DNA of 64,000 bases from an uncultured Caryophanales bacterium (GCA_947571655.1 CANOYR010000004.1:31624-95623), one strand, 5' to 3'; shown: positions 8,196 to 15,156, counted from the stretch's first letter. The notes: generated by a model not told the origin, from the letters alone. Numbers and translations are program-made.

Positions 8196-8847
8196 ATGAG
8201 TAAAGTGATGTTACCCAATCGAAGAAGGGGATTATGAAAAAATATTAAAGAGTTATTTACAAAAAGAGGGATTACGTGCCCAAGTTAAATGGGAAAAATT
8301 AAAAGAAGCTAGTCATTTTTGTTCTTACTTAGAACAAGAAGAAATTGACTATCATTATTGCATTAAACATCCAGAAGTATTAGGATGTCAGGAGTCAAAG
8401 ATTTATTATCAAAGGTTTCAAGACTATATTGGAAGTAGTTATGGTATTTGTAAGCATTTGGTACTAAGGGAGAGAAAAGGGGAAAAAAGATATTTTCTAA
8501 TTGTAACAGAGGAAGGAAAGTCAGTTGACTTAAAGCAATTAAAAGAACACCTTAGTTGTGGGAAACTAGAATTTGCATCTTCTGAAGATTTAGAAGTACT
8601 TCTAAGAACATACCCAGGAAACGTATCTATTTTTCATTTACTATATGATGAAGAAAAAAAGATAAACCTAGTATTAGATCAAGAATTACTAGATTACCCG
8701 TTACTAGCATTCCATCCTTTATATAATGGAATGAGTTTATTCTTAGAACCAAAAGAGGTCTTAAAGTTTTTGGAAAGAATTGAACATGAAGTAGAAATTA
8801 GAGAAATTCCTAAGACTTTAGAAAAATGTTTAGTAAAAGAAGCATAA
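8196..8847 (+). pseudogene. YbaK/ProX-type aminoacyl-tRNA deacylase, frameshifted near its 5' end
   Basis: ATG at 8196 with ribosome site GGAAAGAAGG opens MSKVMLP and then runs into TGA after 13 codons. Removing one C of the CCC at 8214-8216 restores a frame reading MSKVMLPIEEGDYEK and continuing without a stop to 8847 (about 216 residues). The C-terminal 150 residues match the YbaK/PrdX (ProX) trans-editing fold: GICKHLVLRERKG with the conserved Lys, LEFASSEDLEVLLRTYPGNVS, and LLAFHPLYNGMSLFLE. Such enzymes hydrolyse mischarged tRNA. The gene lies between an Asn T-box and asnS, suggesting an editing role linked to asparagine. Without the first part, a TTG at 8458 could start only a truncated domain. 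Confidence 0.75.
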
Positions 8848-8920
8848 AATAATTGTTTTAAATGATTGAAAATACATAAAATAAGATATAATAAAAATAG
8901 GAAATGATGGAGGTATACGT

Positions 8921-10294
8921 ATGACATTAAAAGAACTATATGAAAAAATAGAAGAATATTTAAATCAAACAATTGAAATCAAAGGATGGATTAGAAGACA
9001 TAGAAAGCAAAAAGAATTTGGCTTTATTGATTTCTCAGATGGAACTTGTTTTAAGCACATTCAAATCGTCTATGACAAAGAAACAAAGGATTTTGATAAG
9101 ATAGATGCTTTAAAACATGGAAGTGCTATTCGTGTATTAGGAACGTTAGTAAAATCTGAAGGAAAAGGGCAAGACTACGAAATTAAAGCAACAGAAGTGA
9201 CACTAGAAGGAGATTGTAGTGACGATTATCCATTACAACCAAAGCAACATTCTCGTGAATTTTTAAGAGAAATTGGATATTTAAGACCAAGAGCAAATCT
9301 TTTTCAAGCAGTATTTCGAATTCGGAGTGTTGCTGCTATGGCAATTCACACGTATTTTCAAGAAAGAGGTTATGTTTATTTGCATGCTCCTTTAATTACT
9401 GCGAGTGATTGTGAGGGTGCTGGAGAGATGTTTCAAGTAACAACACTTGACTTGAATCGGGTTGCTAGTGAAAAAAAAGTGGATTATGGAAAAGATTTTT
9501 TTGGAAAACAAGCAGCTTTAACGGTTTCTGGGCAACTACAAGGGGAAACATTTGCAATGGCCTTCCGAAATATTTACACATTTGGACCAACTTTTCGTGC
9601 TGAAAATTCAAATACGAAAACGCATGCCAGTGAATTTTGGATGATTGAACCTGAAATGGCATTCTGTGATTTAGAAGGTTTAATGGATGTTGAAGAGGAT
9701 ATGCTGAAATTTATTGTGAGATATGTATTAGAGCATGCGAAAGATGAAATGGAGTTCTGTAATCAATTTGTAGAGAAAGGTCTTATTGAAAAATTAGAAA
9801 AGCTAGTAAATAGTCATTTTACGAGAATTACTCACGAAGAAGTAATTAAGATTTTAAAAGAAGCAAAAGTGGATTGGGAATTCACTCCAGAATATGGAGA
9901 AGATATTGCGAAAGAACATGAAAAATATATTACAGAATACTTTCATGGACCAGTATTTATTACAGATTGGCCAAAAGATATTAAAGCTTTCTATATGAAA
10001 CAGAATCCAGATGGGAAAACAGTTGCGGCTGTTGACTTAGAAGTTCCAGGTGCTGGAGAATTAATGGGAGGTTCCCAAAGAGAAGAGGATTATGAAAAAC
10101 TCTTAAGTCGAATGAATGAAATGAAGATTCCTGTTGAAGGTATGGAATGGTACTTAAATCTAAGACGTTTTGGGGGATGCGTGCATAGTGGCTTTGGAAT
10201 GGGATTTGAAAGATTGCTAATTTATTTGACAGGAGTAGAAAATATTAGGGATGTAATTCCGTATCCTAGAACTCCAGGAAATTGTGAATTTTAA
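8921..10294 (+). CDS. asnS: Asparaginyl-tRNA synthetase
   Basis: Class IIb synthetase charging tRNA-Asn. An N-terminal OB-fold (about residues 1-100, IEIKGWIRRHRKQKEFGFI) binds the anticodon. The catalytic core shows motif 2 (FGPTFRAENSNTKTHASEFW) and motif 3 (GFGMGFERLLIYLTG near the end). Length is 457, slightly above the usual 430-465 midpoint but normal. ATG follows ATGGAGGTATACGT. It is the last gene of the transcript started by the Asn T-box leader and is followed by two tRNA-Asn genes. Confidence 0.98.
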   Translation: MTLKELYEKIEEYLNQTIEIKGWIRRHRKQKEFGFIDFSDGTCFKHIQIVYDKETKDFDKIDALKHGSAIRVLGTLVKSEGKGQDYEIKATEVTLEGDCSDDYPLQPKQHSREFLREIGYLRPRANLFQAVFRIRSVAAMAIHTYFQERGYVYLHAPLITASDCEGAGEMFQVTTLDLNRVASEKKVDYGKDFFGKQAALTVSGQLQGETFAMAFRNIYTFGPTFRAENSNTKTHASEFWMIEPEMAFCDLEGLMDVEEDMLKFIVRYVLEHAKDEMEFCNQFVEKGLIEKLEKLVNSHFTRITHEEVIKILKEAKVDWEFTPEYGEDIAKEHEKYITEYFHGPVFITDWPKDIKAFYMKQNPDGKTVAAVDLEVPGAGELMGGSQREEDYEKLLSRMNEMKIPVEGMEWYLNLRRFGGCVHSGFGMGFERLLIYLTGVENIRDVIPYPRTPGNCEF

Positions 10295-10311
10295 AATTAA
10301 AATGGGAATTT

Positions 10312-10350
10312 GCAGCTGATTTTTTTTAAATCAGCTGTGGATATTTTCTA
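10312..10350 (+). terminator. Terminator after asnS
   Basis: CAGCTGAT and ATCAGCTG form a strong stem around a T-rich loop. The T tract after it is imperfect. Confidence 0.6.
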
Positions 10351-10382
10351 TTATTTTAGGAAAAATTTTTTTATAAAAGGTA

Positions 10383-10411
10383 TTGCCAAACAAAAAAATG
10401 TATTATATAAT
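10383..10411 (+). promoter_or_regulatory. Promoter of the Asn/Asn/Glu tRNA operon
   Basis: TTGCCA, 17 bp, TATAAT about 25 bp upstream of the first tRNA-Asn. Confidence 0.7.
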
Positions 10412-10435
10412 AAAATAGCTTTATTTAATTATGTT

Positions 10436-10511
10436 GCCTGATTAGCTCAGTTGGTAGAGCACTCGGCTGTTAACCGATAGGTCGTAGGTCCGAGTCCTAC
10501 ATCAGGCGCCA
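10436..10511 (+). tRNA. tRNA-Asn (GTT anticodon), copy 1
   Basis: Acceptor GCCTGAT pairs with ATCAGGC, the anticodon loop is CTGTTAA, the discriminator is G and CCA is encoded. It is nearly identical to the next copy. Confidence 0.97.
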
Positions 10512-10521
10512 TTTATTTTGT

Positions 10522-10597
10522 GCCTGATTAGCTCAGCTGGTAGAGCACTCGGCTGTTAACCGATAGGTCGTAGGTCCGAGTCCTACATCAGGCGCCA
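10522..10597 (+). tRNA. tRNA-Asn (GTT anticodon), copy 2
   Basis: It differs from copy 1 by one base in the D-loop region (AGCTGG against AGTTGG). The tandem duplication includes the CCA and is separated by only 10 bp. Confidence 0.97.
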
Positions 10598-10600
10598 TTT

Positions 10601-10677
10601 GGCCAGTTGGTGAAGTGGCTTAACACACCGCCCTTTCACGGCGGCATTCACGGGTCCGAATCCCGTACTGGTCACCA
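10601..10677 (+). tRNA. tRNA-Glu (TTC anticodon), used as attachment site
   Basis: Acceptor GGCCAGT pairs with ACTGGTC, the anticodon loop is CTTTCAC with TTC, and CCA is encoded. The last 17 bases are repeated with one mismatch at 14908-14924, marking it as the integration target of the element to its right. The tRNA remains intact. Confidence 0.97.
10661..10677 (+). other. attL: left attachment site in tRNA-Glu 3' end
   Basis: TCCCGTACTGGTCACCA matches 14908-14924 except G/A at position 5. It sits directly beside the C-terminal end of the broken integrase. Confidence 0.85.
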
Positions 10678-10687
10678 GATAGTAAAT

Positions 10688-10718
10688 TACCCTTATTTAA
10701 TAAGGGTTTTTATTTTTT
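10688..10718 (+). terminator. Terminator after tRNA-Glu
   Basis: ACCCTTAT and ATAAGGGT stem followed by a T run. A similar hairpin follows attR at 14935. Confidence 0.85.
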
Positions 10719-10751
10719 AGGTACAAATTAGGTACAAATTTTTACTCCTTT

Positions 10752-11899
10752 CTATAGATTATCCAATAAATTAATAATAGGTTTTTGCATTGATGGGAAT
10801 AAATGTAAATAAACTTTTGTCATTGTATCAGTAGTATCTCCAATTCTGTTTGCAACCATTATAAAAAAATATGCAGTATCTATTTCTTGATGGGTTTTAG
10901 AACAGTTCTCTATATATTGATTTATTAATAATGATACATGGCTATGTCTAAACTCGTGAACGGTGATAGGGGTTAAGTTTGCTAATTTAAAATAATAATT
11001 TTTATATCGATCAATAGTTGTTTGTGGTAGAAATCTGGTATACCTAAATACAAACTAGCTTTCTTTAAAATCTGTATATTTCATCATTTCATTTTTATAT
11101 AGCATTAATTGTTCTCTTAATTTTTTACTCATTGCTACTTTTCTATTTTTGTAATTCTTCGTTGGTGTTATTTTATATCCATTTTCATTTTTCGTTTTTA
11201 TGGATAAAATTTTATTAACAATAATATTATTATTTTTAAAACCAATATCATTCCAATTTAGAGCTTGAATCTCTCTCTTTCTCATTCTGGTAAAATAGAA
11301 TACCATAAATAACGTTTTATGAACTTGATTTAACTGATATAAACTGCTGAAATTGATTATAATTAATATATCTTAGTTTCTCTTCATCCTTAATTATTTC
11401 ATCTTGCTTTTTTCAAAGCGACCTGATAATTGGGTGGGATTTGACTGTAAACCATAATTTTTAATAGCATAATCGAAGATTCCTTTTAGAATATTATAAA
11501 ATCCATTCAAATATTTCAACGATCGGTCATTTATATCGATTCTAAGCTTCCATTCGTTAATAGTTTGGACAATTTTGCTATCTATGTATAAATTCGCAAA
11601 ATAGGGCTTAATATGATGCTTATAATCATCTTCATAAGAATATCCTGTTGATTCTTTCCTAATTTTGTATTTTTCTTCTAAATAAAGTTGTGCCACAATA
11701 TCAAATTTTATTTTAATTTTTCCTTTATGTTTTGTTATAAATAGTGCTTCTGCGGTTTTTACTTCTAGTTTAGTAAGATATTTCCGTGATTTATAACTTT
11801 TTATTTTTTGTTCTAATTGATTAAGATATTGTAATTTAAAAAAGTATTTTCTACCATCTTTGGTCTATTCTGATTTTGGAGCTATATAAACTGGCATAA
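10752..11899 (-). pseudogene. Tyrosine recombinase (integrase), broken
   Basis: On the minus strand, ATG at 11899 gives MPVYIAPKSE then TAG at codon 11. The frame resumes with an Arm/SAM-like N-terminal region (LNQLEQKIKSYKSRKYLTK and then AQLYLEEKYKIRKESTGYSY, 11394-11696). A frameshift near 11330-11350 and a stop near 11393 separate this from the catalytic domain. Catalytic pieces are YFTRMRKREIQALNW (first Arg, in place of TGMRKGE), HEFRHSHVSLLINQ (HxxR box) and DTMTKVYLHLF (nucleophile Tyr). Another TAG lies at about 11055. All catalytic residues survive, but four lesions make it inactive. It adjoins attL, as expected for an element integrase. Confidence 0.9.
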
Positions 11900-11915
11900 A
11901 ATTTCACTCTCCTTA

Positions 11916-11944
11916 TTGCTTTGATTTTTTAATTTTGCTATAAT
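11916..11944 (+). promoter_or_regulatory. Promoter of candidate small RNA
   Basis: TTGCTT, 17 bp, TATAAT with an extended -10 TG (TGCTATAAT), on the strand opposite to the element genes. No ORF follows it. Confidence 0.7.
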
Positions 11945-11950
11945 GAGAGT

Positions 11951-12033
11951 GCACAAAAAAGATTGTCTGCCTGACATTTAATTTTGTGTACCCTTTATGG
12001 GTTTGATCCGTGCTCCAACACGGGTCTTTTTTT
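11951..12033 (+). ncRNA. Candidate structured small RNA of about 83 nt
   Basis: It starts about 7 bases after a strong promoter and ends at a clear terminator. Three hairpins can be drawn: GCACAAAA with TTTTGTGT (11951-11989), ACCC with GGGT (11990-12002), and the terminator stem GATCCGTG with CACGGGTC (12005-12026) followed by seven T. The hairpins fill nearly the whole transcript and no start codon with a ribosome site is present. It runs antisense to nothing annotated, lying between the integrase start and the 3' end of the DUF4352 gene. It may control the integrase or act in trans, but no family is recognised. Confidence 0.6.
12005..12033 (+). terminator. Terminator of the small RNA
   Basis: GATCCGTG and CACGGGTC stem with a CTCCAA loop and seven T residues. 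The T run is only on the plus-strand side, so it does not serve the minus-strand gene beside it. Confidence 0.85.
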
Positions 12034-12043
12034 AGTATTAATA

Positions 12044-12625
12044 TTAATCTAGTTTAAATTGTAGAGTATATTTATCATCAAATAAGGCATTATTATAATA
12101 TCTTAATCTTAGGCTGTTATCTCCAATTTTTTGTTCCCAAACAAGTACTCCTTCAACTTTTCCACCAGCATCTAAGTCTCCACTAGACAAAGTGTTATCA
12201 TTATCTGCTGTGTATGTCCCCCAAGCATCTTCTTGCCCATCGGCATTTACCATCTGCCAATCTAATGGATTATAAGAAATTTTTTTATCAGAATTATTTT
12301 CTATTTTTAATGTGACCTTAACATATTCATAACCTTCTTTTGGTTTAAAATACTCATTGTTTCCTTGTGTTTTTTCTACTTTAATAATAGAATACTTTAC
12401 ATTTTTATATGTTGCCACCTCGTTTTGTGAAAAATCTTTTTTTCTTTTCTTTTCTTCTTTTTCTGTCTCACCTTGTCCTGCAACTGCAGCTATGATAATA
12501 ATTGCTAGTACACCTAGCGCAATCCATTTAACAATTCCTGATTGTTTTTTTTGACAATGAGGACAAACTTTTGCTTTGTTATTAATTTCCTCCTTGCAAT
12601 GTTTACATATTTTTGTTTTCTCCAT
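12044..12625 (-). CDS. Zinc-ribbon membrane protein with DUF4352 domain
   Basis: The 193 residues begin with a zinc ribbon (CKHCKEEINNKAKVCPHC, residues 7-24), followed by a membrane helix (IALGVLAIIIIAAVAG), a Lys/Glu-rich spacer and a DUF4352 immunoglobulin-like domain (KEGYEYVKVTLKIENNSD, then MVNADGQ). DUF4352 proteins are extracytoplasmic and often carried on mobile elements, with unknown function. The ATG is preceded on the minus strand by AAAGGAGTG. It is probably cargo of the integrated element. Confidence 0.85.
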   Translation of the reverse strand: MEKTKICKHCKEEINNKAKVCPHCQKKQSGIVKWIALGVLAIIIIAAVAGQGETEKEEKKRKKDFSQNEVATYKNVKYSIIKVEKTQGNNEYFKPKEGYEYVKVTLKIENNSDKKISYNPLDWQMVNADGQEDAWGTYTADNDNTLSSGDLDAGGKVEGVLVWEQKIGDNSLRLRYYNNALFDDKYTLQFKLD

Positions 12626-12696
12626 TTTAACACTCCTTTACTACAAAAAATATTTTTATATTAAAAGCACCTGTACTAGCATACTTTTAATCATAA

Positions 12697-13008
12697 TTAA
12701 TCATTTTTATTTTCCAATAAAAACTTTATATACTTGTCTGCTTCATCTTCCATATTTTCAATAGAGAAAGCAAACATTTTACTGTCTTGATCCAAATGAT
12801 GCAATTCTAGGTGTGCTAGTTCGTGTAGGATCGTTTTTTGTTTTTTCTCTTTAGATATATTCCAATTAATAGTAATTCTATTAATTGGAATATATCTGTG
12901 TATAAAACCATAGATTTTTCTTGGTAATTTTTTATATATGATCTTTACATTATTTACAATCAAATATTCTTTTTCTTCAATGTCATTATTTAACAGATTA
13001 ATTAACAC
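12697..13008 (-). CDS. ImmA/IrrE-family metallopeptidase
   Basis: The 103-residue protein carries HELAHLELHH at about residues 62-71, the zinc-binding HEXXH of the ImmA/IrrE (DUF955) family. ImmA proteases cleave the partner phage or ICE repressor after DNA damage and so induce the element. The position directly after the XRE repressor gene matches the immR-immA arrangement. It is somewhat short for the family. A downstream Glu that could be the third zinc ligand lies in ENMEDEAD. Ribosome site AGGAGTGAT precedes ATG. Confidence 0.9.
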   Translation of the reverse strand: MLINLLNNDIEEKEYLIVNNVKIIYKKLPRKIYGFIHRYIPINRITINWNISKEKKQKTILHELAHLELHHLDQDSKMFAFSIENMEDEADKYIKFLLENKND

Positions 13009-13067
13009 AATATCACTCCTTACAACTATTTTTTTGTAAAGTACGATACTGCTGTACTTTGCACATA

Positions 13068-13451
13068 TTAATTATCTAGTTCTTTGTCTATATCTTTATG
13101 TATTGCGTTCATAACCTTCAATATAGCTTGTTTTTCTTCATCGTTTAATTCTTTTGCTTTTGAAAAGAGAAGATTATCTAGTTCATTATCTTGTTTTATT
13201 TTAGGCGAAATAAAAGTATCTACTAGGTACCCATTAAAATCAGTAACATCATCATATGCTAAATAGTCCATAGAGCACCCCATAAAATTTGATAATTTCC
13301 TTATTGTTGATAATCTTGAGTTATCAGCACTTTTTTTTTCATAGAAATCTCGCAAGGTTGTATATGGTATCTCACTGGCTTCTGCTAGTTGCTTTAAATT
13401 GTTATAATTTTTATTTTTCATATATAAATCGATTTTATCATTGAAAGTCAT
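13068..13451 (-). CDS. XRE-family repressor (ImmR-like)
   Basis: The 127-residue protein has an N-terminal helix-turn-helix (LKQLAEASEIPYTTLRDFYE, about residues 18-37) and a C-terminal helical tail rich in Asp and Glu. The ATG at 13451 is chosen for its ribosome site AAAGGAGAAAAAT. The longer frame to 13580 would run through the operator and has no site. It probably represses the element by binding the ACGGAATTCCGT-type palindromes upstream and is probably relieved by the neighbouring ImmA-type protease. Confidence 0.88.
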   Translation of the reverse strand: MTFNDKIDLYMKNKNYNNLKQLAEASEIPYTTLRDFYEKKSADNSRLSTIRKLSNFMGCSMDYLAYDDVTDFNGYLVDTFISPKIKQDNELDNLLFSKAKELNDEEKQAILKVMNAIHKDIDKELDN

Positions 13452-13509
13452 ATTTTTCTCCTTTCTGTTTTGATTATATATGTTTATTTTAAAAAAGTAA
13501 AGTAAAAAA

Positions 13510-13521
13510 ACGGAATTCCGT
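13510..13521. promoter_or_regulatory. Operator 1 (palindrome)
   Basis: ACGGAATTCCGT is a perfect palindrome upstream of the XRE gene. It shares the ACGGA/TCCGT half-sites with operator 2. TTTACT followed at about 18 bp by TATAAT (minus strand, near 13472) places it by the repressor promoter. Confidence 0.75.
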
Positions 13522-13578
13522 ATTTTTTGCAAAAAAGCATCAATAAAATATGAAATACCGTAATATAAGCGTCTTGTC

Positions 13579-13596
13579 AATACGGAAATCCGTATT
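13579..13596. promoter_or_regulatory. Operator 2 (palindrome)
   Basis: AATACGGAAATCCGTATT repeats the ATACGGA and TCCGTAT half-sites of operator 1. A half-site variant, AATACCGTAAT, lies between them at about 13555. It sits just before the divergent truncated regulator, forming a classic double-operator switch. Confidence 0.75.
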
Positions 13597-13612
13597 TGGA
13601 AAGGAGGAAAAT

Positions 13613-13762
13613 ATGTATCCTAATTTAAATGCAGAATTAACTAGAAACAATAAAAAACAATCGGATATTGTTGAATGCTTGAATTTAAACAGTTCAATGG
13701 TTAGTGACAAGAGGTTAGATTGGAAATACAAATATCGAAAAAAAACCGTTGCTTTTTATTAA
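13613..13762 (+). pseudogene. Truncated Cro/XRE-like regulator
   Basis: ATG at 13613 after AAAGGAGGAAAAT begins MYPNLNAELTRNNKKQSDIV, typical of small XRE regulators opposite an element repressor. The helix-turn-helix is incomplete: after about residue 30 the sequence diverges into a Lys/Arg-rich end and stops at 49 residues. It may be a broken remnant of the lytic-side regulator. An intact micro-protein cannot be excluded. Confidence 0.6.
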
Positions 13763-13863
13763 ACCTGTGGTACAATGATATTGAGGAAGATAGAAGAGTG
13801 ATGAACTAGTATTGCTATAATGTTTTATTGCCTTTTTTCTTCTTTAGATTTCTAAATTCATTG

Positions 13864-13892
13864 TTGACTTTTTATTAAGAAACGTTTATACT
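13864..13892 (+). promoter_or_regulatory. Promoter of the candidate antitoxin RNA
   Basis: TTGACT, 17 bp, TATACT on the plus strand, pointing toward the toxin gene terminator. No ORF follows. Confidence 0.7.
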
Positions 13893-13898
13893 ATTAAG

Positions 13899-14052
13899 CA
13901 TTTCTTACAGAAAGGAAGTATTTTATTCATTTATTTGAATAAAATAAAAAAAAGAGATATACTTAATTTTGCCGTTAAGTGCTATCTCTGTTCAATATTT
14001 ACATATTGTTTCAGAAAAAAGACACCAATCGTGATGAAAGGTGCCTTTTTTC
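13899..14052 (+). ncRNA. Candidate antitoxin RNA of a type I locus
   Basis: Predicted from the promoter at 13864-13892 to the shared bidirectional terminator at 14013-14052. It contains a hairpin GAGATA-ACTTAA with TTAAGT-TATCTC at about 13953-13987. Its 3' end overlaps the 3' end of the convergent toxin mRNA across the terminator, so the two RNAs are complementary there. This matches the layout of convergent type I systems (Fst RNA I/RNA II, TxpA/RatA). Assignment as antitoxin is inference. Confidence 0.5.
14013..14052. terminator. Shared bidirectional terminator
   Basis: AGAAAAAAGACACC and GGTGCCTTTTTTCT flank a 13-base loop, with U tracts in both directions. It ends the toxin mRNA and the opposing RNA. 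Confidence 0.85.
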
Positions 14053-14120
14053 TAGTTCTTTGATTTCAATTCTATAACCGTATATAGTACTATCATAGCA
14101 AAAGCTATTAATAATTCCAT
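14052..14120 (-). CDS. Candidate type I toxin, 22-residue hydrophobic peptide
   Basis: The minus-strand ORF begins MELLIAFAMIVLYTVI and ends in a short charged tail (ELKSKN), the profile of membrane toxins of type I systems. Its stop lies exactly at the start of the terminator hairpin. The mRNA would start near 14239, giving a 5' leader of about 120 nt and a transcript near 225 nt. A ribosome site AAAAGGAAA precedes the ATG. An overlapping ORF from 14142 has a stronger site (GGAGGTGATGTTCA) but runs through the terminator, so it may act as a leader or be spurious. No sequence match to a named toxin is claimed. Confidence 0.5.
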   Translation of the reverse strand: MELLIAFAMIVLYTVIELKSKN

Positions 14121-14245
14121 CTTTCGTATTTCCTTTTCTCATTGAACATCACCTCCATTCTTTTTAATATTTCAGTCATTTATTATTCCTTCTTTACTAA
14201 ATTGAACAGAGGAAGCACCTAACAATAAGTATATCTCTATTTGTC

Positions 14246-14274
14246 ATTATAATATAAAAAGATTTTTTTCACAA
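14246..14274 (-). promoter_or_regulatory. Promoter of the candidate toxin mRNA
   Basis: On the minus strand, TTGTGA (14269-14274), 17 bp, TATAAT (14246-14251). Confidence 0.65.
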
Positions 14275-14275
14275 C

Positions 14276-14791
14276 CTAATCGAGATAACTTTTTCCGAAT
14301 ATTTCCAGAAAGTCTAGATCAGAATAAGTTTCTTGGAAGAGTGCTTGTCCTTTTTTATTCCACTCATCACGTAGTGTCTTGTCAAAATGTATTCCTTTAC
14401 ATTCTACTTGATTGTGATGTTCACAAGTACAAAGAGGTATCACTAGTTTATATTTGATAGAATTTAATCTATTTCTACCTCCAAATATTTCATGCTTATT
14501 TATTGGAGAACGTCCACAAATAATACAGTGTTCCAAATCATCAGTGAAGAGTAGTTCTCTTTCTTGTTCCATTTTTGCTAGTTTATTTGATTTTTTTCTA
14601 AGTTTAACGGTATTTAATGGCTTTTTACGGTTATCTATTATAATTTTCTTTATTTGATTGTTATTTGATTTATATTCTTTATAAGGACAGTTTTTACAAT
14701 CATTTAACGTTATTTTCTTTTTAGTTCTTTTACATATTATTTTTTTAAATCCTTGCTTTCTACATTCTAAATTGTTCATTTTTCTCTTCAA
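14276..14791 (-). CDS. Phage-type HNH-like zinc protein
   Basis: The 171-residue protein has an N-terminal Cys cluster (CRKQGFKKIIC then CKNCPYKEY), a Lys-rich middle and a C-terminal zinc/HNH-like module: HCIICGRSPINKHEIFGGRN, then VIPLCTCEHHNQ and HFDKTLRDEWNKKGQALFQE. The Cys/His spacing and the DLDFLEIFGKSYL ending are typical of small phage and element proteins of the HNH/NinG-like nuclease class. It lies at the right end of the integrated element, divergent from nothing and next to attR. Nuclease activity is inferred from the motif only. Confidence 0.65.
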   Translation of the reverse strand: MKRKMNNLECRKQGFKKIICKRTKKKITLNDCKNCPYKEYKSNNNQIKKIIIDNRKKPLNTVKLRKKSNKLAKMEQERELLFTDDLEHCIICGRSPINKHEIFGGRNRLNSIKYKLVIPLCTCEHHNQVECKGIHFDKTLRDEWNKKGQALFQETYSDLDFLEIFGKSYLD

Positions 14792-14907
14792 AATAGGTAC
14801 AAATTAGGTACTTAAAAATAAAATTTATAATAATTCTAGGTTAAGTAAGATTCCTTTTAACTATATAAAATAAAGTTTTTGTTATTTAAATGTTGTTATT
14901 CGTAAAG

Positions 14908-14924
14908 TCCCATACTGGTCACCA
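14908..14924 (+). other. attR: right attachment site
   Basis: TCCCATACTGGTCACCA duplicates the 3' end of tRNA-Glu (10661-10677) with one mismatch. It is not part of a complete tRNA and is followed by a terminator resembling that after tRNA-Glu. This ends the integrated element. Confidence 0.88.
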
Positions 14925-14934
14925 ATAAGTTAAA

Positions 14935-14966
14935 ATCCCTTAAATTTAAGGGTTTTTATTTTTTTA
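14935..14966 (+). terminator. Terminator beyond attR, probably the original tRNA-Glu terminator
   Basis: ATCCCTTAAATTTAAGGGTTTTT stem with a T run. The stretch 14792-15156 otherwise holds only attR, this hairpin and a second weaker one (AAACTT...AAGTTTTTTTT, 15003-15029). No gene is seen there. Confidence 0.8.
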
Positions 14967-15156
14967 TTTCTAATTGTTGTGATGTTCACAATTAATTATA
15001 TAAACTTGGTGATAAAACTAAGTTTTTTTTGTGATAGAAGAGAAAATCTAACTAATTAATATTTATACTAAATTGTTTTGTCAATTTTGTAATAGAGAAT
15101 GTGATAAATTCATTATAGTAAGAAAATATTTACACATACTATTGTTGGTGATATCA

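Larger units (their letters stand above)
13952..14240. repeat. Inverted repeat pair, about 40 bp, flanking the candidate toxin
   Basis: AGAGATATACTTA...CTCTGTTCAAT at 13952-13996 recurs in reverse orientation at about 14203-14240. Both convergent transcripts therefore begin with a similar sequence able to fold into a 5' stem-loop. Confidence 0.75.
10661..14924. mobile_element. Small decayed integrative element in tRNA-Glu
   Basis: About 4.25 kb lies between a 17-bp direct repeat of the tRNA-Glu 3' end. Contents from left: broken tyrosine integrase, candidate small RNA, zinc-ribbon DUF4352 protein, ImmA/IrrE peptidase, XRE repressor with operators, truncated Cro-like ORF, type I toxin-antitoxin-like locus and HNH-like protein. 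Most genes are on the minus strand and very AT-rich. The same string AGGTACAAATTAGGTAC occurs just inside both ends (10718 and 14796), perhaps integrase arm sites. No replication, mobilisation or capsid genes are present, so it is a remnant or a satellite-like element. With the integrase broken it should not excise on its own. Confidence 0.85.

Noticed and set aside
12357..12764. Plus-strand ORFs in the integrated element
   Set aside because: They are shadows of the DUF4352 and ImmA/IrrE genes, with no ribosome site and low-complexity composition.
14011..14142. 43-codon minus-strand ORF with a strong ribosome site overlapping the toxin peptide
   Set aside because: It reads through the terminator hairpin and is hydrophilic with no family; the shorter hydrophobic ORF ending at the hairpin fits the transcript better.
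13952..14240. Fst-type direct repeats giving complementary RNAs
   Set aside because: The repeats are inverted in the DNA, so both transcripts carry the same sense; only the terminator overlap is antisense.
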